Shown here one piece after another: positions 10,700-22,488 of a stretch of 64,000 nucleotides of DNA (within the stretch, counting starts at the first letter, position 1; the number at the start of each line of letters is the position of its first letter). The position numbers and the translations under genes are program-made. The DNA lies in contig CM077011.1 in assembly GCA_039090855.1 (NCBI GenBank), positions 20,089,001 through 20,153,000 on the forward strand. Direction: 5' to 3'. The stretch is from Macrothele yani. Lineage: Eukaryota; Arthropoda; Arachnida; Araneae; Macrothelidae. The notes beneath the pieces were generated by a model. It worked only from the letters and a program-made list of their open reading frames with translations. It searched no databases and was not told the DNA's origin.

Positions 10700-11640
10700 G
10701 ACTGTGCAAAGCGTACGACACATGTTGAAGATAGTTATGCCGGTTTAACCGAGCTGCGTCAAAGGTCCTATATAGCCCCGCAATTGTCTTTGGAGCTCTA
10801 AGCTGCTTATGAGACTGCGGCATCAAAAACTTAATGCAATTGGCCTTTATTCCACAAGACCCATAGTTCGTATCTCGCTAAACGCATCTTATAGAAGGAC
10901 ACGCTTGAACTGGTTTAGGCAGTATCGTACCTAGATCCTAAACGCATTCCTGTCGGCATTTCATCTGGAGAGAATCCATAATGATTCCTGCAAACGTCCC
11001 CGAATGAGACTCATTTGGAGGTGGTAGTCTGCTCGTGTGGGTTGGCATTATGTTCAATGGGGGCACAGCACTCAACGTGCTCTCGTGATGCAATGTGAAT
11101 GCTGAGCGCTATAAGGATGAAACACGAGAGGCCGCCCCGGTGGCGCAGTGATTTAAGCGATAGCCTCTGATCATTCGTCCGAAAGGGGTGCGGGTTCGAA
11201 TCCCGGTGAGGCATGGATGTTGTGTTTGTATTACGGCACTGGCTCTCTCCCTTCCCTGGAACCAGTGACCCTAAATTAGGGACGGGCGACTGCTTATAGC
11301 CCATTGAGTTGCTCACGGTGGTCGTTAAACCTTCAAAAAAAAAAAAAAAACCCGAGAGCCCTGTGTCAAACTTTTTCTGTCAACTGTTGGCCCTGAGTTC
11401 TTTTTAATGGATAATGTCGCTTACACGTAAAAAAGCTCGGCTTGTCGATGATTTCTGCAGAGCAAGGACATTCGGTATATTGGCTGGCCAGTCCAGTCTT
11501 CCGATCTAAACGCTATAGAGCATGCTTGGGGCGACACGTAGTAGCTTGTTGGCCCCTTCCTGAACTACGCACTGTCCTCACTGGGGAATGGAATTATTTG
11601 GCTCCAGAGTTCATGATCGCACACGGTGATTACATTACTC
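10700..11640 (+). pseudogene. Tc1-like transposase remnant hosting SINE-1 copy c
   Basis: Fragments in several frames fit a Tc1 transposase. IGLYSTRPIVRISLNASYRR at about 10840-10895 matches the region before the catalytic core. GPEFFLMDNVAYT at about 11392-11430 carries the second Asp, and IGWPVQSSDLNAIEHAWGDT at about 11478-11540 carries the Glu. A SINE (11131-11348) was inserted between the first and second catalytic motifs. Many stops. It resembles the intact 27529-28560 transposase more than the FQQDN type (FLMDN versus FMDDN). Confidence 0.65.
11131..11348 (+). repeat. SINE-1 copy c, full length
   Basis: Complete head, body and poly(A) tail. A near-perfect duplication flanks it: AACACGAGAG at 11121-11130 and AACCCGAGAG at 11349-11358. 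Confidence 0.9.
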
Positions 11641-11649
11641 ATTAAGACA

Positions 11650-12074
11650 TTTTTAGGTTACATTCTTACATCTCCTAATGATGACACTTGCGGATGTGTA
11701 TGTAAAAGTGTATTCTTATTGGTGTGATGTTCATTACCCTTACCACTGTGCCCTTTACACACCAAATGTCTGTATGTGTTTTCCTTTTTATCCCTGGAAA
11801 TGCTTTCCGGACTTCAATTTTGGACACCTGTGTGTGTTCATGTTTAATAAAGACTTGATCTTATTCGCGGCATGCATTTCCCTCACATCTTTGCTGCAGA
11901 ATTTTAAAGGTGAGTTAAAGCCGGAATGTAGAATCTTCAGGAGACCTGTGTAGCAGTTTCTCTGCAGTGGGTACGAGGCCGTACTCATGAAAGGCAAGCT
12001 GCATTGGAGAGATGTTTATATAAAACATTCACCGCATACTTCCAGCCTCATGTTTACGTGACGCTCCATACTGG
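11650..12074. other. No gene seen
   Basis: Spacer with an open frame at 11678-11953 that has no recognisable domain. I see nothing supporting a gene. Confidence 0.45.
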
Positions 12075-12089
12075 AGAAACTCCTTTTGT

Positions 12090-12293
12090 GCCGCTCCGGT
12101 GGCGCAGTGGTCTAAGCGCTGGCTTATGACCATTCGTCCCAGAAGTGTCCGGGATCGAATCCCGGTGAGGCATGAATGTTGTGTTTGTCTTACGGCACTG
12201 GCTCTGTCCCTTCCCTGGAACCAGTGACCCTAAATTAGAGACGGGCGACTGCTTATAGCCCATTGAGTTGTTCACGGTACCTTCAATCCAAAA
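12090..12293 (+). repeat. SINE-1 copy d
   Basis: The head GCCGCTCCGGTGGCGCAGTG and the body are present, but the GTGGTCGTTAAA segment is lost near the tail and poly(A) is short. Duplication AGAAACTCCTTTTGT (12075-12089) is matched imperfectly by AGAAACTGCTTTGT (12294-12307). Confidence 0.88.
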
Positions 12294-13263
12294 AGAAACT
12301 GCTTTGTACCTCCGAAACCTTCCCCGCGAACCACCGCCGAGTTTCCTTTAGTACACTTGACCAGCTTTATATGTCCCGCACGGGGATAACTGGTTTTCCA
12401 GTTATTTGGGGAGCGGCGCCCCCACGGCCCGAGCTGACCTTGTGACTGGTCAACATCTGATGTCATGCCACAGCTTGTTTTTTTCTTATTTTGGTGCTGT
12501 TGGTGTTTGCAGGGACGGCTGTTCATCCAGCTGTTGGGGAGTCGCGGCCCCACGATCCCGAGCTGGTCTTGTGTCTCGCTTTTTCGTTTTTATTTATTTT
12601 CTCCACTGGCTAGTTGCCCGTGTTGTGTTCTCTACCTAATCTCTACCACGTTATGTACTAACACCCCGGTCTTGTGGTTTTGTTACCCTCCACCACTAAC
12701 TGATTTATATTAACCGCTCAGTTCGTAGGTTGCTGAGATTCCGTTTAGGTTCCCTGCCAGGATTTGTCTTCTTTGGATTTCTTTTTTTTTCCTTTTAGCT
12801 GGTTTGGGTGCTAGACCTACCTGCATGTTTGCCGCGTGCGGAGACCCGTGAGGCGGAAATGGGATGTCTGGCGGCTGAGGTCGCAGGAGACCGGTTAAGT
12901 GCCTCCTGTGTACCAACACTCCTCTTCGACCCCGGCTTCGCTGTAAACGGGCGGCTAGAGACTAACCCACCTCTAGTCAGAAGTCTTGTACCAAGTTGTG
13001 TACAGGGCTTTAGCGGCTTTTTTGTCGTATGGCACGGCAGGGTGAGCCCGGGGGCTGTGGGATCATGCCAAAGGCGTTGGCATGACGGTACCAGGAGACC
13101 GAAGTGTCCGCCGAGTGCATGTGAACACAACCATTGGACTATATTTGCAACTAAGCTCTAGAACTGTGTCTTGCGTCATGTGTTTGGCTTGCGGACCTCC
13201 AGTTCTCACCTGTTGGGCTCGATTGTGGGCGGAGTACGTTGCTGATGAATTTTTCTTACTCCC

Positions 13264-14433
13264 ATGGGGAAACATAAACCCTCCTCAAAATTTAAAAAGC
13301 AACAGGATATGGTGATTGATCAGGCGCCAAATTTGCCTCAACCACCTCCCAAACATACCACACTGAAGAGAACTTTCGTTGAAAAACGACATCACCCCGA
13401 CGTATCTTTAGATCCAGGTGTTGAGCCGTCAGCTCGGAAACGTCGCATTTCACTTGCAGATTCGATACCTCAAGCTACTTTTCTCGTCATTTCTTCAACT
13501 GACCAGATGTTGAAACTTTCCTCAAAGTCTCCTTTTTTCATCTCGAAGGCACTTGCGGGTGTTGTTGGCTCTTTGAAGTCAGTGAAGAAGCTACGCTCTG
13601 GAGACCTGCTTGTGGAAACTTGCACTCTCTCTCAGAGCAAATCTCTTCTGCAGTTGACCAGACTTCAGGATATTCCAGTTCAAGTGACGGCACATCCGTA
13701 TCTCAACACCTCCAAGGGAGTCATTTCTGAGCCCGACTTGTTGGTCTGCGATGAAGATGAACTTGTGTGTGAACTTGCTGATCAGGGTGTCATAGCTGCC
13801 AGACGCATGACTTTCAGGCGCGATGGCGCGCTGATCAAATCACGAAATGTTGTTTTGACTTTTAACAGCCCGAAAGTACCTACTGAAATAAAGGCTGGTT
13901 ACTTGTTTTGCGCAGTTCGTCCTTATATTCCAAATCCTCTACGCTGCTTCAAGTGCCAGAGGTATGGACATTCCCAGCGGTCCTGTAACAGTGCTGCGAG
14001 GTGCGCCAATTGTGGATCCCGAGACCACGAGGGGACTGGATGCACTTCAGAGCCCTGCTGTGTAAACTGTGGTGACTCCCACGCTGCTTATGCCCGGTCC
14101 TGTTCGAAGTGGAACGACGAGAAGGCGATCCAGCGCCTCAAGACCCTGGAGGGCCTCTCGTACCCTGCTGCCAAGGCCAAGTTGGGTATTCCCAACAACC
14201 GTCAGCGTACTTTTGCCGCAGTTGTTCAGTCTCAGCCACAACCCGTGCAGCCCTTTGTTCCGCGCCCTGAAGCTCTCGCCGCACTTGCCAAGCGATCTAC
14301 AGTTGAACAAGCGACACAGGTGGATTTCACCGAGCTCCAGCTTATTCGACCAGCTGAGTCTGCGCCTTCTCTTTTGAAGACGACCGACTCTTCCAGTTCC
14401 CAGCAGAAGGCCTGCACGTGCTGGAGAATCTGA
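13264..14433 (+). CDS. LINE ORF1 (Gag-like nucleic-acid-binding protein)
   Basis: The 389-codon frame is intact and starts at the first ATG after the leader. Residues 1-65 are basic and disordered. Residues about 70-215 form an RRM-like region (for example LRSGDLLVET, LTRLQDIPVQVTAHPYLNTS, MTFRRDG, PYIPNPLRCFKCQRYGHS). Three zinc knuckles follow: CX2CX4HX4C at about 218-231, CX2CX4HX4C at about 237-250 and CX2CX3HX6C at about 256-270. A Q/P-rich C-terminus ends at 389. Such proteins of arthropod Jockey/I-group LINEs coat the element RNA as ribonucleoprotein. The intact frame beside a missing ORF2 is odd and suggests a non-autonomous unit or a recent internal deletion. Confidence 0.9.
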   Translation: MGKHKPSSKFKKQQDMVIDQAPNLPQPPPKHTTLKRTFVEKRHHPDVSLDPGVEPSARKRRISLADSIPQATFLVISSTDQMLKLSSKSPFFISKALAGVVGSLKSVKKLRSGDLLVETCTLSQSKSLLQLTRLQDIPVQVTAHPYLNTSKGVISEPDLLVCDEDELVCELADQGVIAARRMTFRRDGALIKSRNVVLTFNSPKVPTEIKAGYLFCAVRPYIPNPLRCFKCQRYGHSQRSCNSAARCANCGSRDHEGTGCTSEPCCVNCGDSHAAYARSCSKWNDEKAIQRLKTLEGLSYPAAKAKLGIPNNRQRTFAAVVQSQPQPVQPFVPRPEALAALAKRSTVEQATQVDFTELQLIRPAESAPSLLKTTDSSSSQQKACTCWRI

Positions 14434-14509
14434 TATCTTCGTCAATCCGCTAAGGTGTCCATCCACATGTCGCGGTCTACATGGCCGACTTTGCAACTGT
14501 CTCGGACTC

Positions 14510-14692
14510 AGCGAGGTCCCCACCCTCGACCAACATTATAGAGGAACATGGGGGGAGGAGAGTGACAGTTCGTCCCCAACCTCACCCACCATTGCAGAGG
14601 AACATGGGGGGGGGAGGAGAGTGACATTTCGTCCCCGCCCTCGGCCAGCGTTGCAGAGGAGTGTGGGAGGGAGGAGAGTGACAGCTCAGCCC
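14510..14692 (+). repeat. About 60-bp tandem repeats in LINE 3' UTR
   Basis: Three imperfect copies share GAGGAACATGGGGG or its variant, then GGAGGAGAGTGACA and CCCC-rich joints. They lie directly downstream of ORF1 and belong to the LINE 3' untranslated region. Confidence 0.8.
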
Positions 14693-15019
14693 CCTCCTTT
14701 TGACTCATCCTATGTGTAGTTGTGTTCGAATTCGTACTGTGTTTTATCATTCTCATTCCTGCAGTTTTACTTAATCGGCTTGTTTCTCACCATTGTACCA
14801 TGTTTTTCATACTGTCTGTTTCATTGTTTTTTTGGTTATTTCTGTCTGTTTGTCTTGTGTCTGGCGCTCTTTGGCCAACCATGGCCCTTGCGCCAATAAA
14901 ATCTAACCAACCAACCAACCAATACGCTTTATATGAGGAACGCACGCTCGGGAGTAGCATATTACTCCGCCTTTTGTCTCTACTGCATAACTGCCACATA
15001 AGAGATAAGTAAACTGTAA

Positions 15020-15345
15020 GTGCCCTACCCGCCTCCCAGCAAAAGCAGTCTTGTTGGGCCAGCAACGGCCCAGCACTATGTTGCCGCTGCCGAACCGTCA
15101 ATGAAATGTCCGGGCGGCCAACAGAAGGGCCAGCAGTTCAGGCCAACAGCTGGCTGACAGTTGGCACCCCATCAGTTGTCCATCACAGGCAGTAGCTGCC
15201 ACAAGTGGCCCTTCAGTGGGCCTGCAAGTACGTGCCAGAAATTATGGCTAGCCTAATGTGGTCCGCTAGTTTGCCGGAAGTGGCAGCCGGCAACCACGTG
15301 ACGTTTCTGATGGCTTGCCGAATGTTGTCCGCCAATTTCCCAGTA
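15020..15345. repeat. Degenerate GGCC/CCAAC-rich repeat
   Basis: Short motifs such as TTGGGCCAGCAACGGCCCAG, GGCCAACAG and GCCAGCAGTT recur on both strands at irregular spacing, with local self-complementarity. Similar texture occurs at 16330-16560 and 51125-51480. No coding frame. Confidence 0.6.
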
Positions 15346-15466
15346 GTAGCCATAAAAAAAAATCTAAGGATAACCGCAGTTTCCCAAAGCTACAATTTTT
15401 TTCTACCCTTACGAATTATCGCACAGCGCTGGGGAAATTTTCTCAACAGAATGAAAAAACATCCGC

Positions 15467-15545
15467 TTGCATCTGAGTGGATTTGAACCAGGGCCATCGG
15501 CGTGGTAGCTGAGCTCTCTACCGACCGAACTAATTCACCACGCGT
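15467..15545 (-). repeat. tRNA-like sequence, minus strand
   Basis: On the minus strand a D-loop-like AGTTCGGTCGGTAGAG and a T-arm-like CTGGTTCAAATCCA sit at tRNA spacing, with GTGGTGAA upstream. The acceptor arms do not pair well. Probably a tRNA pseudogene or the head of another SINE family. Lysine- or Phe-like identity cannot be decided. Confidence 0.45.
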
Positions 15546-16325
15546 GAGCGTGTGCTTGAAGCTGTCTGATTCGTATGCAATGTGTAATCGAATGCTTCCG
15601 TCCTTCATTTTACAGTATTACGAGGTATTTTTCATAAGTCAGTTTCATATAACTCCTAAATTAATTTTTTCAACGTAACGATAGTTTTTTTTTTTTTTTA
15701 CCTTAAGGGAACTTCACTCATTTTCAAGGAGTGTATTTGAGTCGCTTTCCAAAGTTTTGTACTGTCCTTGTCGTCTTGAAAAGAGATTGTTGAATAAATA
15801 TAATTTACCCGGGTTCATGTCACATTCTCTTACATTTTTAACGTTCTGTCTTTCCTTTCCGTTGTCCGAAGCTACATTTGTTTTAAATAGGAAAGGTATT
15901 TTATTTTACTTCTCGTTATTTTTAGAAGCGAATTCCTCCCAGTCTTGAGTATTTAACCCATGGATGAGTACATCATATCCACATAGCGTTGGGGTTTTTT
16001 TTTCTTTCAAATAATAAATTTTGTACGCTTATAATTCCTTTTTTTTAACAAACGTTTTTTAATGGTTTTCCAGGCGGTTTCAAATTTTTTCTTGTTATTC
16101 ACCCTCCATTCCATGAATTGTTATTCATGGGAATAGAGTGGGTGTATTTCATGGCTGTATTCTAGTATTTCACGGCTTAATCTGATATCTTCGTCGACGT
16201 AGAATTTCATTAGGAAATTAATTCGCCTCTCTACATATGAATTTTTTTCTTAACATCCACTAAAATAACACGATGGCTATAGCGTCGTCTTCAACTAACT
16301 GGTACCATGAGAAAAACAGCAAGTG
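15546..16325. other. No gene seen; AT-rich spacer
   Basis: AT-rich DNA with several poly(T) runs lies between two blocks of the GGCC/CCAAC repeat. Nothing recognised. Confidence 0.5.
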
Positions 16326-16329
16326 TTGC

Positions 16330-16560
16330 TTCTGCGCATGCCCGTTGCTTCCATCTGCTGTTGGGGTTGCATTTGTTGCCAGCAACGGGCCACTAGTGGC
16401 ACTTGCTTGGAGGCCCACAATGCACGGAGATGCTGCAGGGCCATCAATGGCTCGCCAACTGATAGCGCTGCCACGAACGGACCACTACCGGGCCGCGAAC
16501 GGCAGATTTCAGACAGCAGTGAACCATCACTGCCAGCTGTTGGCCAGCAGTTTCCAAGCA
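16330..16560. repeat. Degenerate GGCC/CCAAC-rich repeat, second block
   Basis: TTGTTGCCAGCAACGGGCCA, GGAGGCCCAC, GGACCACTACCGGGCC and CAGCTGTTGGCCAGCAG recur as in 15020-15345. The two blocks may be parts of one repeat separated by about 1 kb. Confidence 0.55.
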
Positions 16561-16666
16561 CTTGTTTTTTTTGCTGTGCTGTAATGTTGCAGTCTTTCTC
16601 ATAAGGTCATAGTGAATGATTCGTTCACAACGAATGATCGTCACCGGGTTCGAATCCCGGTGAATG

Positions 16667-16728
16667 GAGATTTGGTTGGTTGTTTCGTATTTAATGGCGT
16701 AAGGGCCCCAATGGGACAAAGAGCGCTC
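16667..16728 (-). mobile_element. LINE 3'-end fragment
   Basis: On the minus strand this reads GCGCTCTTTG...GGGCCCTTACGCCATTAAAT...AACCAACCAA. It matches the 3' terminus of the LINE at 14865-14920. It directly adjoins a SINE-like T-arm (CACCGGGTTCGAATCCCGGT, about 16640-16660), suggesting a short 5'-truncated LINE insertion in a tRNA-derived repeat. Confidence 0.7.
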
Positions 16729-16910
16729 CCTTGAATGGAGAGTGGTTCGCTCCAAGCGGTGAATGATTATTCAATACGCCATTGCAGCGACACACACTGA
16801 AGTCGTAGCCCTTTTAGCTCTCTTTTGCTGTGATGATTTCGGAAGATAATTCGTAATTAGAAAAGCAATGCCGACCATTATGTGAATAAACAACCAGCTA
16901 GGAAATAATG

Positions 16911-17127
16911 AGGGTACCCCGGTGGTGCAGTAATCTAAGCGCTGCGCTGACTTCTAGCCATTCGTCCTAGATGGGTCTGGGTTCGAATCCAGTGAGGCAT
17001 CGATATTGTGTTTGTCTTACGGCAGTGGCTCACTCTTTCTCCTGGAACCAGCGGACCCAAAATTAGTGACTGCTTATAGCCCACTGAGTTGCTCACGGTG
17101 GTTGTTAAACCTGCAAAAAAAAAAAAA
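16911..17127 (+). repeat. SINE-1 copy e
   Basis: Diverged head (CCCCGGTGGTGCAGTAATCT) and body with a poly(A) tail. Target duplication AGGAAATAATG at 16900-16910 and 17128-17138. Confidence 0.88.
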
Positions 17128-17342
17128 AGGAAATAATGGTGAGACTCAAGAATGGGAATGATACATGAACGTCATTTATCCGAATCAGTGATATAGAAGA
17201 GGCTTAGCGGCTCTAAGGTGCATTTGTCGGTTAGTTGGAAAGAAAAGCGGGACAAACGAATCTTTTTAGGTGATCATGTATGCAAAAATAGGGAAAACTG
17301 TGTTATGTATGCAAACATACTTGAATCTTGCCCGAATGTTTC

Positions 17343-17566
17343 CACTGCAAGGACGGTGTGGTTGAGTGGACTGACTTCAGGCTGAGTGGACGAATGGCCA
17401 GAGGGTTCTGGCCATTCTTCCGACCAGGATGAGGTACGGGTGGTGCGCTTAGCCGTTGGCTCAGAATCTGTCCTTTTCCTGGAACAGTGGCCCGAAATAA
17501 GGGGCGGCGACTGCTTATAGCCGTACAGCATTGCTGGAGGTGGTCGTTAAATCTCGAAACAAGAAC
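17343..17566 (+). repeat. SINE-1 copy f, strongly decayed
   Basis: The body motifs GGCGACTGCTTATAGCC and GGTGGTCGTTAAA are clear, but the tRNA-like head is barely recognisable. Confidence 0.65.
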
Positions 17567-17569
17567 GAA

Positions 17570-18299
17570 ACTGAATAGAGTCCATTCTCACGAATCGTAA
17601 ACGTTACAGCGTAAAGGGAATGTGAACTTCTTTGTCGAGACGGAGGACCTCAAAGTTATAGACGGGGGCTAAACAACTCGCCACAGATAACCGGATCTAA
17701 TAAATTAACTCCCTGAGCTCAAACTCTACTTCTTCAATAGTAACCCGAAATAAATTTCCTACAGGCGCCTCATAATCTTAAAAAAAAACTGCGCATTAAT
17801 CACAATGAGATATGCCTATATTAGTAGCATCTGTTCAATATTACTAACATGTAGTACTCACAGTGACTGAGCAAAACGACAGAGCGTATTTAAATTAAGA
17901 TTTAATATTCTTAGCATAGGACTCTCAAGTAACATCCTTTCTTTTATTTAAAATGGCTCAAATTAAGCAATTCTAATATAAATTGATAAAAGTAATTAAT
18001 AATGAAAATTTAATAAAAACAAAGAAATCTGAATTTCACAGGACTTTTGAAGATTCTGGAGGTATACTTCCCGTATTGTATTTTTTTTTTCCTCATCGGC
18101 TCACCGCTAAGCCACCTGAAGTGAAATGTGTTGAATTTTTAATTTGGTAGGCTCTATGCAGCTGTTTGTTATATATTTAAAAAACAATTCTTATTGATTA
18201 AAGTGAGCATTCAATTTGACATCTTATATATGTATTAAAATTTTTGCAGTTAATGTCTTAGTACATATCATGACATTTATGTTTCTTTTTGTTTTGCAG
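17570..18299. other. No gene seen; likely intron or 5' flank
   Basis: AT-rich DNA ends in a pyrimidine tract and TTTTGCAG, a good acceptor, at 18299. Any upstream exon of the SAMD3-like locus was not recognised. Confidence 0.55.
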
Positions 18300-19239
18300 A
18301 AATTCCATATACCACTGAAGTAGAGACCCATCTCTCAAGTGTACATGTTAGTGAAGCTGCTATAGAAATGCTTGAAAGCCATTTGAAATGCAATAGTACA
18401 GTGTCCAGCATTAATATAAGTTGGCATCGCATGACCGAGCACTTATTAGAAGACTTAAAATCAGGCAGAACCCCCAAACCAAGTCTCAGAGGAGAATTGG
18501 TGAGGGTCATTGCAGATGACGTACTTCAGTACACTACAAACCCCTCCAAACAAATAGTCCAGGAGTTTGCAAAATCATGTGTACAGATGTACAATGACTC
18601 TTTGGCCTACAATATCAATGGGATCATTCTCGGATCTGGCTATGATTCCCTAGCTCAGCAACTTCTGAACAGGGTTGGGAACATGCGCAGGCTACTTAAA
18701 AAAAATGCCAGTTAGGAAAAGGAAGGTCTCTTGTAATCAAGAGGAAGAGAACACACCTGGCACCCTTCCTAGCCCAATGATAGATAGTTATGGATGCATC
18801 AACTGGGCACCTAACTGGTCTCACAATGAGACTACAGAGTCCCTTCAGTTGATAAAAAACCCAGCTCAGCCAGCTCACTGAGGGAGATGCAAAACTAATT
18901 GAGCTAATCAGGGACACCTATTACTTACAGCGCCTCGACATAAATAGTGGAACCAGCCTGGTAAAATTAGTTGAAGACTGGCCACAGTTGTTCTCGGAAG
19001 TTTGCCTTTTGCAACACTTTCAACTGTTAACAGGCATTGATATATACGGCCAATTCTGCAAGTCTGTTGAAGATCGAAAGGCCAAACTTTTGACTTAATT
19101 TCGTGCTCAGAAAAAGACAAATTTACTGCAGCTATTTGCGGAAGCTGATGTGCGAAATGGCAATCAAGTTATTTTGCTAATTGCAGCAGTTGCTGCATAT
19201 TTTGATGAAGATGTAAAATTTCTTCTGGCAGTTTCTGAG

Positions 19240-20589
19240 GTAATTTAGGTAATTTTTATTGATTTCTTGAAACTTTATAAAACATTATAACGATCATTGT
19301 AATTACAACCAACATAATTGTATGAAATTTTAGCTTTTTTACAGAGAAACCAAATATTTGGAATATTTTCTTCAGTAGAGAAATGCAGTGTAAATTTTAA
19401 AATTGAGGATCAGTATATCTCTTTGAATATTGGCATTACCCTCATATCTACTTGGATATTGGGATTTCAATAATTTGGAAGCAGGGATATGTAACAGAAT
19501 GATGCTTAATATTGTCAGCTGCTATACTATCACTATGTTTTAACAACCATTTCATTTATAATAGGCTACACACCAAATGATAGTGTTGTATAAGTATGAA
19601 GATCTACTAGCAGATTTTCAATAGTTTAATGTGCTATATCAGTAAGATGGGTCATTTGAGGGGGTGTGTCTCAAGAGTTTTGAAAAGGTGAAACAGTCTG
19701 TAGTACACTTATCTATTATTTTTCAAACATTGACCTACTTACACCAAATATATAAATTTCTGCTAACATCTATTTCTTTGAAGAGTGCCCCACATCTATT
19801 TGGATATTACTTTTACAGGTGATGTCTGGTGCACATTTTTTATGGGCCCACAGATAAAATATGTTGGTCCACAGTTGTTTTTTTAACTATCTTGTAGACT
19901 TTTAAGTGGTTTTCCATTTATATGTGCACGCTGTGGAGATTTCCAACAAATTTGTTGCCCACCCTTTCATCTACAGATATCTCCCACCTTTAATTTGGGA
20001 AACACTGACCCTAGCATGCGGGAGTAACACAAGGTGCCTTTGCGGGTAAGAAGTGGATCTAAAATTAGAATCTGACCCTTTGTTATCTTTGATCACAGAT
20101 CATAATTTTTCGCCTACAATTGTGTTCTCTTCACACGAGTTACTGGAGGTGTTTTTGGCATAAATTAGCTTATTCTATGCAAATGGCCTTGAGCGTGGGT
20201 GGCGTAATTCAGGGAGAAAGATCATGGAAAACCTTACCTGATTCGCTTGCAAATTCAGCCAACATGGAAGGCAATACGCAGCATTTTTTAATGTTAAATT
20301 ATGCGATTTCTTGGCCGTTATAGTTTTATAACTAGTAAAAGGAAGTTAAAAAAAATATGAGCTAGCTTAACATTCTGATTGCTGGCATTCTGATCTAATG
20401 TTGGCAAAGGGGTAAAGCTATGGGAAGCTGTAGAGTGAAGGGTTTGGTACAACACAATATTCTTCGGCTGATAAGTCATATTAATGTTTTAAATTAACAA
20501 ATAATTGGCAAAAATATTAATTTCTCCCACGTTTTGCAGATTTATCATGGCAAACGCAAGGGCTGGGGTGCAGCCACCTATACTGTATA
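19240..20589 (+). other. Intron 1 of the SAMD3-like locus, left part
   Basis: AT-rich intronic DNA with no recognised element until the mariner-like terminal repeat at 20590. Confidence 0.6.
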
Positions 20590-21039
20590 CAGGGTGATTT
20601 TTGAAGTCCTAAGTCACCTCAATAACTTGGGAACAAAGACAGCTAGAGCTATGGAAGTAAGGTATGGTGTAGTAAAACAACCAAGCGCTATCGGATGAGA
20701 GTGACTGCAGCGCCCCTAGTGGCAAAATGTGGAAGTTAGCACTCCTATCTCGGAAACCATGAGAGATACGGGAAAGAGATCAACTAGAAACTTGTAGAAC
20801 ATCAACGAATTAGTAGGAAACGCCATATGGTAGAAACGGCTGGGGTAAGTAGGAGGCTGGAAACGCGAACTTGTGCTAAGCCGATTCGTGTTGTTGTCGC
20901 ATTAACAGTCTAGCAGAGAGAAATGTATGGCGCATGCGACCGCACGCCTGTGAGTGTCGTATGCAAATTCATCGACCGCACGCCTGTGAGTGTCGGCTCA
21001 TCAACCAACACCGGTACAGCCCTTCCTGTCAGACACTTT

Positions 21040-21310
21040 CGGGTAACAGATCATCGGTTATGGTGGTCCCGTAGCGTGGCCTCCACGATCCCCTGATCTA
21101 ACTCCCACGGATTTCTTCCTCTGGGGTTACCTAAAGAATCACTTGTACAGGGTGGAACCGACGAGTCTCCACAATCTCGGACTGCGTATCGTTGCTGCGT
21201 GTGAGAGCGTGACACCTGTTATGCTGGCGAATGTACAACGCGAAGTTCTGTCTCGCATTCAAATGTGTATTGTGGCAAATGGTGGCCATACTAAACCCTA
21301 TTTACGTTAA
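21040..21310 (+). pseudogene. Transposase C-terminal fragment (mariner-like)
   Basis: An open frame reads GGPVAWPPRSPDLTPTDFFL then WGYLKNHLYRVEPTSL and ends in MCIVANGGHTKPYLR-stop at 21308-21310. It matches the C-terminal catalytic part of the mariner-like family often annotated with a DUF4817 N-terminus and a DDE domain. The upstream two-thirds of the protein is gone, replaced by a short stretch containing a direct repeat (CGACCGCACGCCTGTGAGTG twice, 20938-20995). Confidence 0.8.
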
Positions 21311-21895
21311 ACGCAACGTTATGTAAGTACCGCTGTTGCATTAAATACGACCAATGTACTCTATTTGTATTCATGCCTGAGTATAATAAACCTTGTGTTT
21401 CCCTCACGTTTCCAGTCTTCTACTTACCCCAGCTGTTTCTGCCATATGTCATTTCCTACTAATTCGTTGATGCTCTACATTTCAAAATTGTCTTTATTCT
21501 TAAAATAAAAATATCATTTCTATGTACATGATAGTAGAATTCTGCTAATAAATACAGTGGTATATACATCAACTGGAAAGTTCCAGTGAAACGTAAAACA
21601 AAACAAAATTGTTAAAATCATAAAATTACTTCGCCACGAAGGGCGAAGGAGAGGCAGACAATAAAGCACGAGCGATGCAAACGAAAATGTATACTACAGT
21701 ATCGTAGACAAGAAAAAACATGATTCTATACTATTCACAAATTCCAATTAAGCATTATTACCATACTCAAGATTAAATATGCAAAAGGTACTAATTCACA
21801 GAAAAGACCATGGGTGAAAAGGAACTAACGGGTGCAACAATATTTAGAAATATGACAGAAATGGTAGAAACAATTCAGCACAAATACTTATTATA

Positions 21896-22190
21896 TGTAC
21901 AGAATTATGCAGTGACAAGAGAGAAATACGCCAAACGGACCCAGGAGGGCAACTTTACAAAATAAACAGAAATCGAACAGTAAAGCAATGCATAAGTGTC
22001 ATATCATTTGTACAGATCAATACAGTGACATGGAAGAAAGTCGCTAAACATACCCAGAAGGGCAGCTTCTCATGAAACAGAAATGTAACAGTAATGCTAC
22101 ACTCACAATTTACATCATATGTACAGAAGTATTCAGTGACAAGGGGGAGAATCGCTAAAAGTACTCGGAAGGGCATCATCTTACACTAAA
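21896..22190 (-). repeat. About 112-bp tandem repeat in LINE 3' UTR
   Basis: Three copies begin TGTACAGAA or TGTACAGATC at 21896, 22009 and 22120. Each carries CAGTGACA, CGCTAAA or CGCCAAA and AGGGCA at similar offsets. They lie downstream of the LINE stop codon on the minus strand, so they are a 3' UTR repeat. Confidence 0.75.
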
Positions 22191-22488
22191 TTATACACAC
22201 AGGGACAATAAAATTTCAAAATATATTCAACATAATGCAGGGGACATTGCGTGTGCAGTAAACTGTGCAGAAGAAAGAATTATATACAACATAAAATACA
22301 ACATAATCGAAGAGAACCTGGGAAACATGGTGAGCTATCTCCAATAGCACATCAAACAGAATAATCACAAATAGCGAATCATGTGGGTGAAAATGAGAGA
22401 GACTCCACCTAGGAGCCTCATAATACCAACATTAATACGTAAAATCATGAGTTGTGACAGTGAATGTGGGCGATAACAAAAATCCCAC

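Larger units (their letters stand above)
12300..14922 (+). mobile_element. LINE with ORF1 only (ORF2 absent)
   Basis: The unit has a GC-rich 5' leader of up to about 960 bp, ORF1 at 13264-14433, a 3' untranslated region of about 470 bp with AATAAA at 14895 and a tail of AACC repeats at about 14905-14920. No reverse transcriptase or endonuclease frame follows ORF1, and the gap between ORF1 and the 3' end is too short for one. The 5' boundary is uncertain because it abuts SINE-1 copy d. The leader contains a repeated segment (about 12401-12443 and 12533-12573, CGGC/CACG...CCGAGCTG) that could be promoter monomers. A separate 3'-end fragment at 16667-16728 shows the family is multicopy. Confidence 0.75.

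Noticed and set aside
14047..14523. Minus-strand gene opposite the LINE ORF1
   Set aside because: Shadow of ORF1, which shows clear zinc knuckles on the plus strand.
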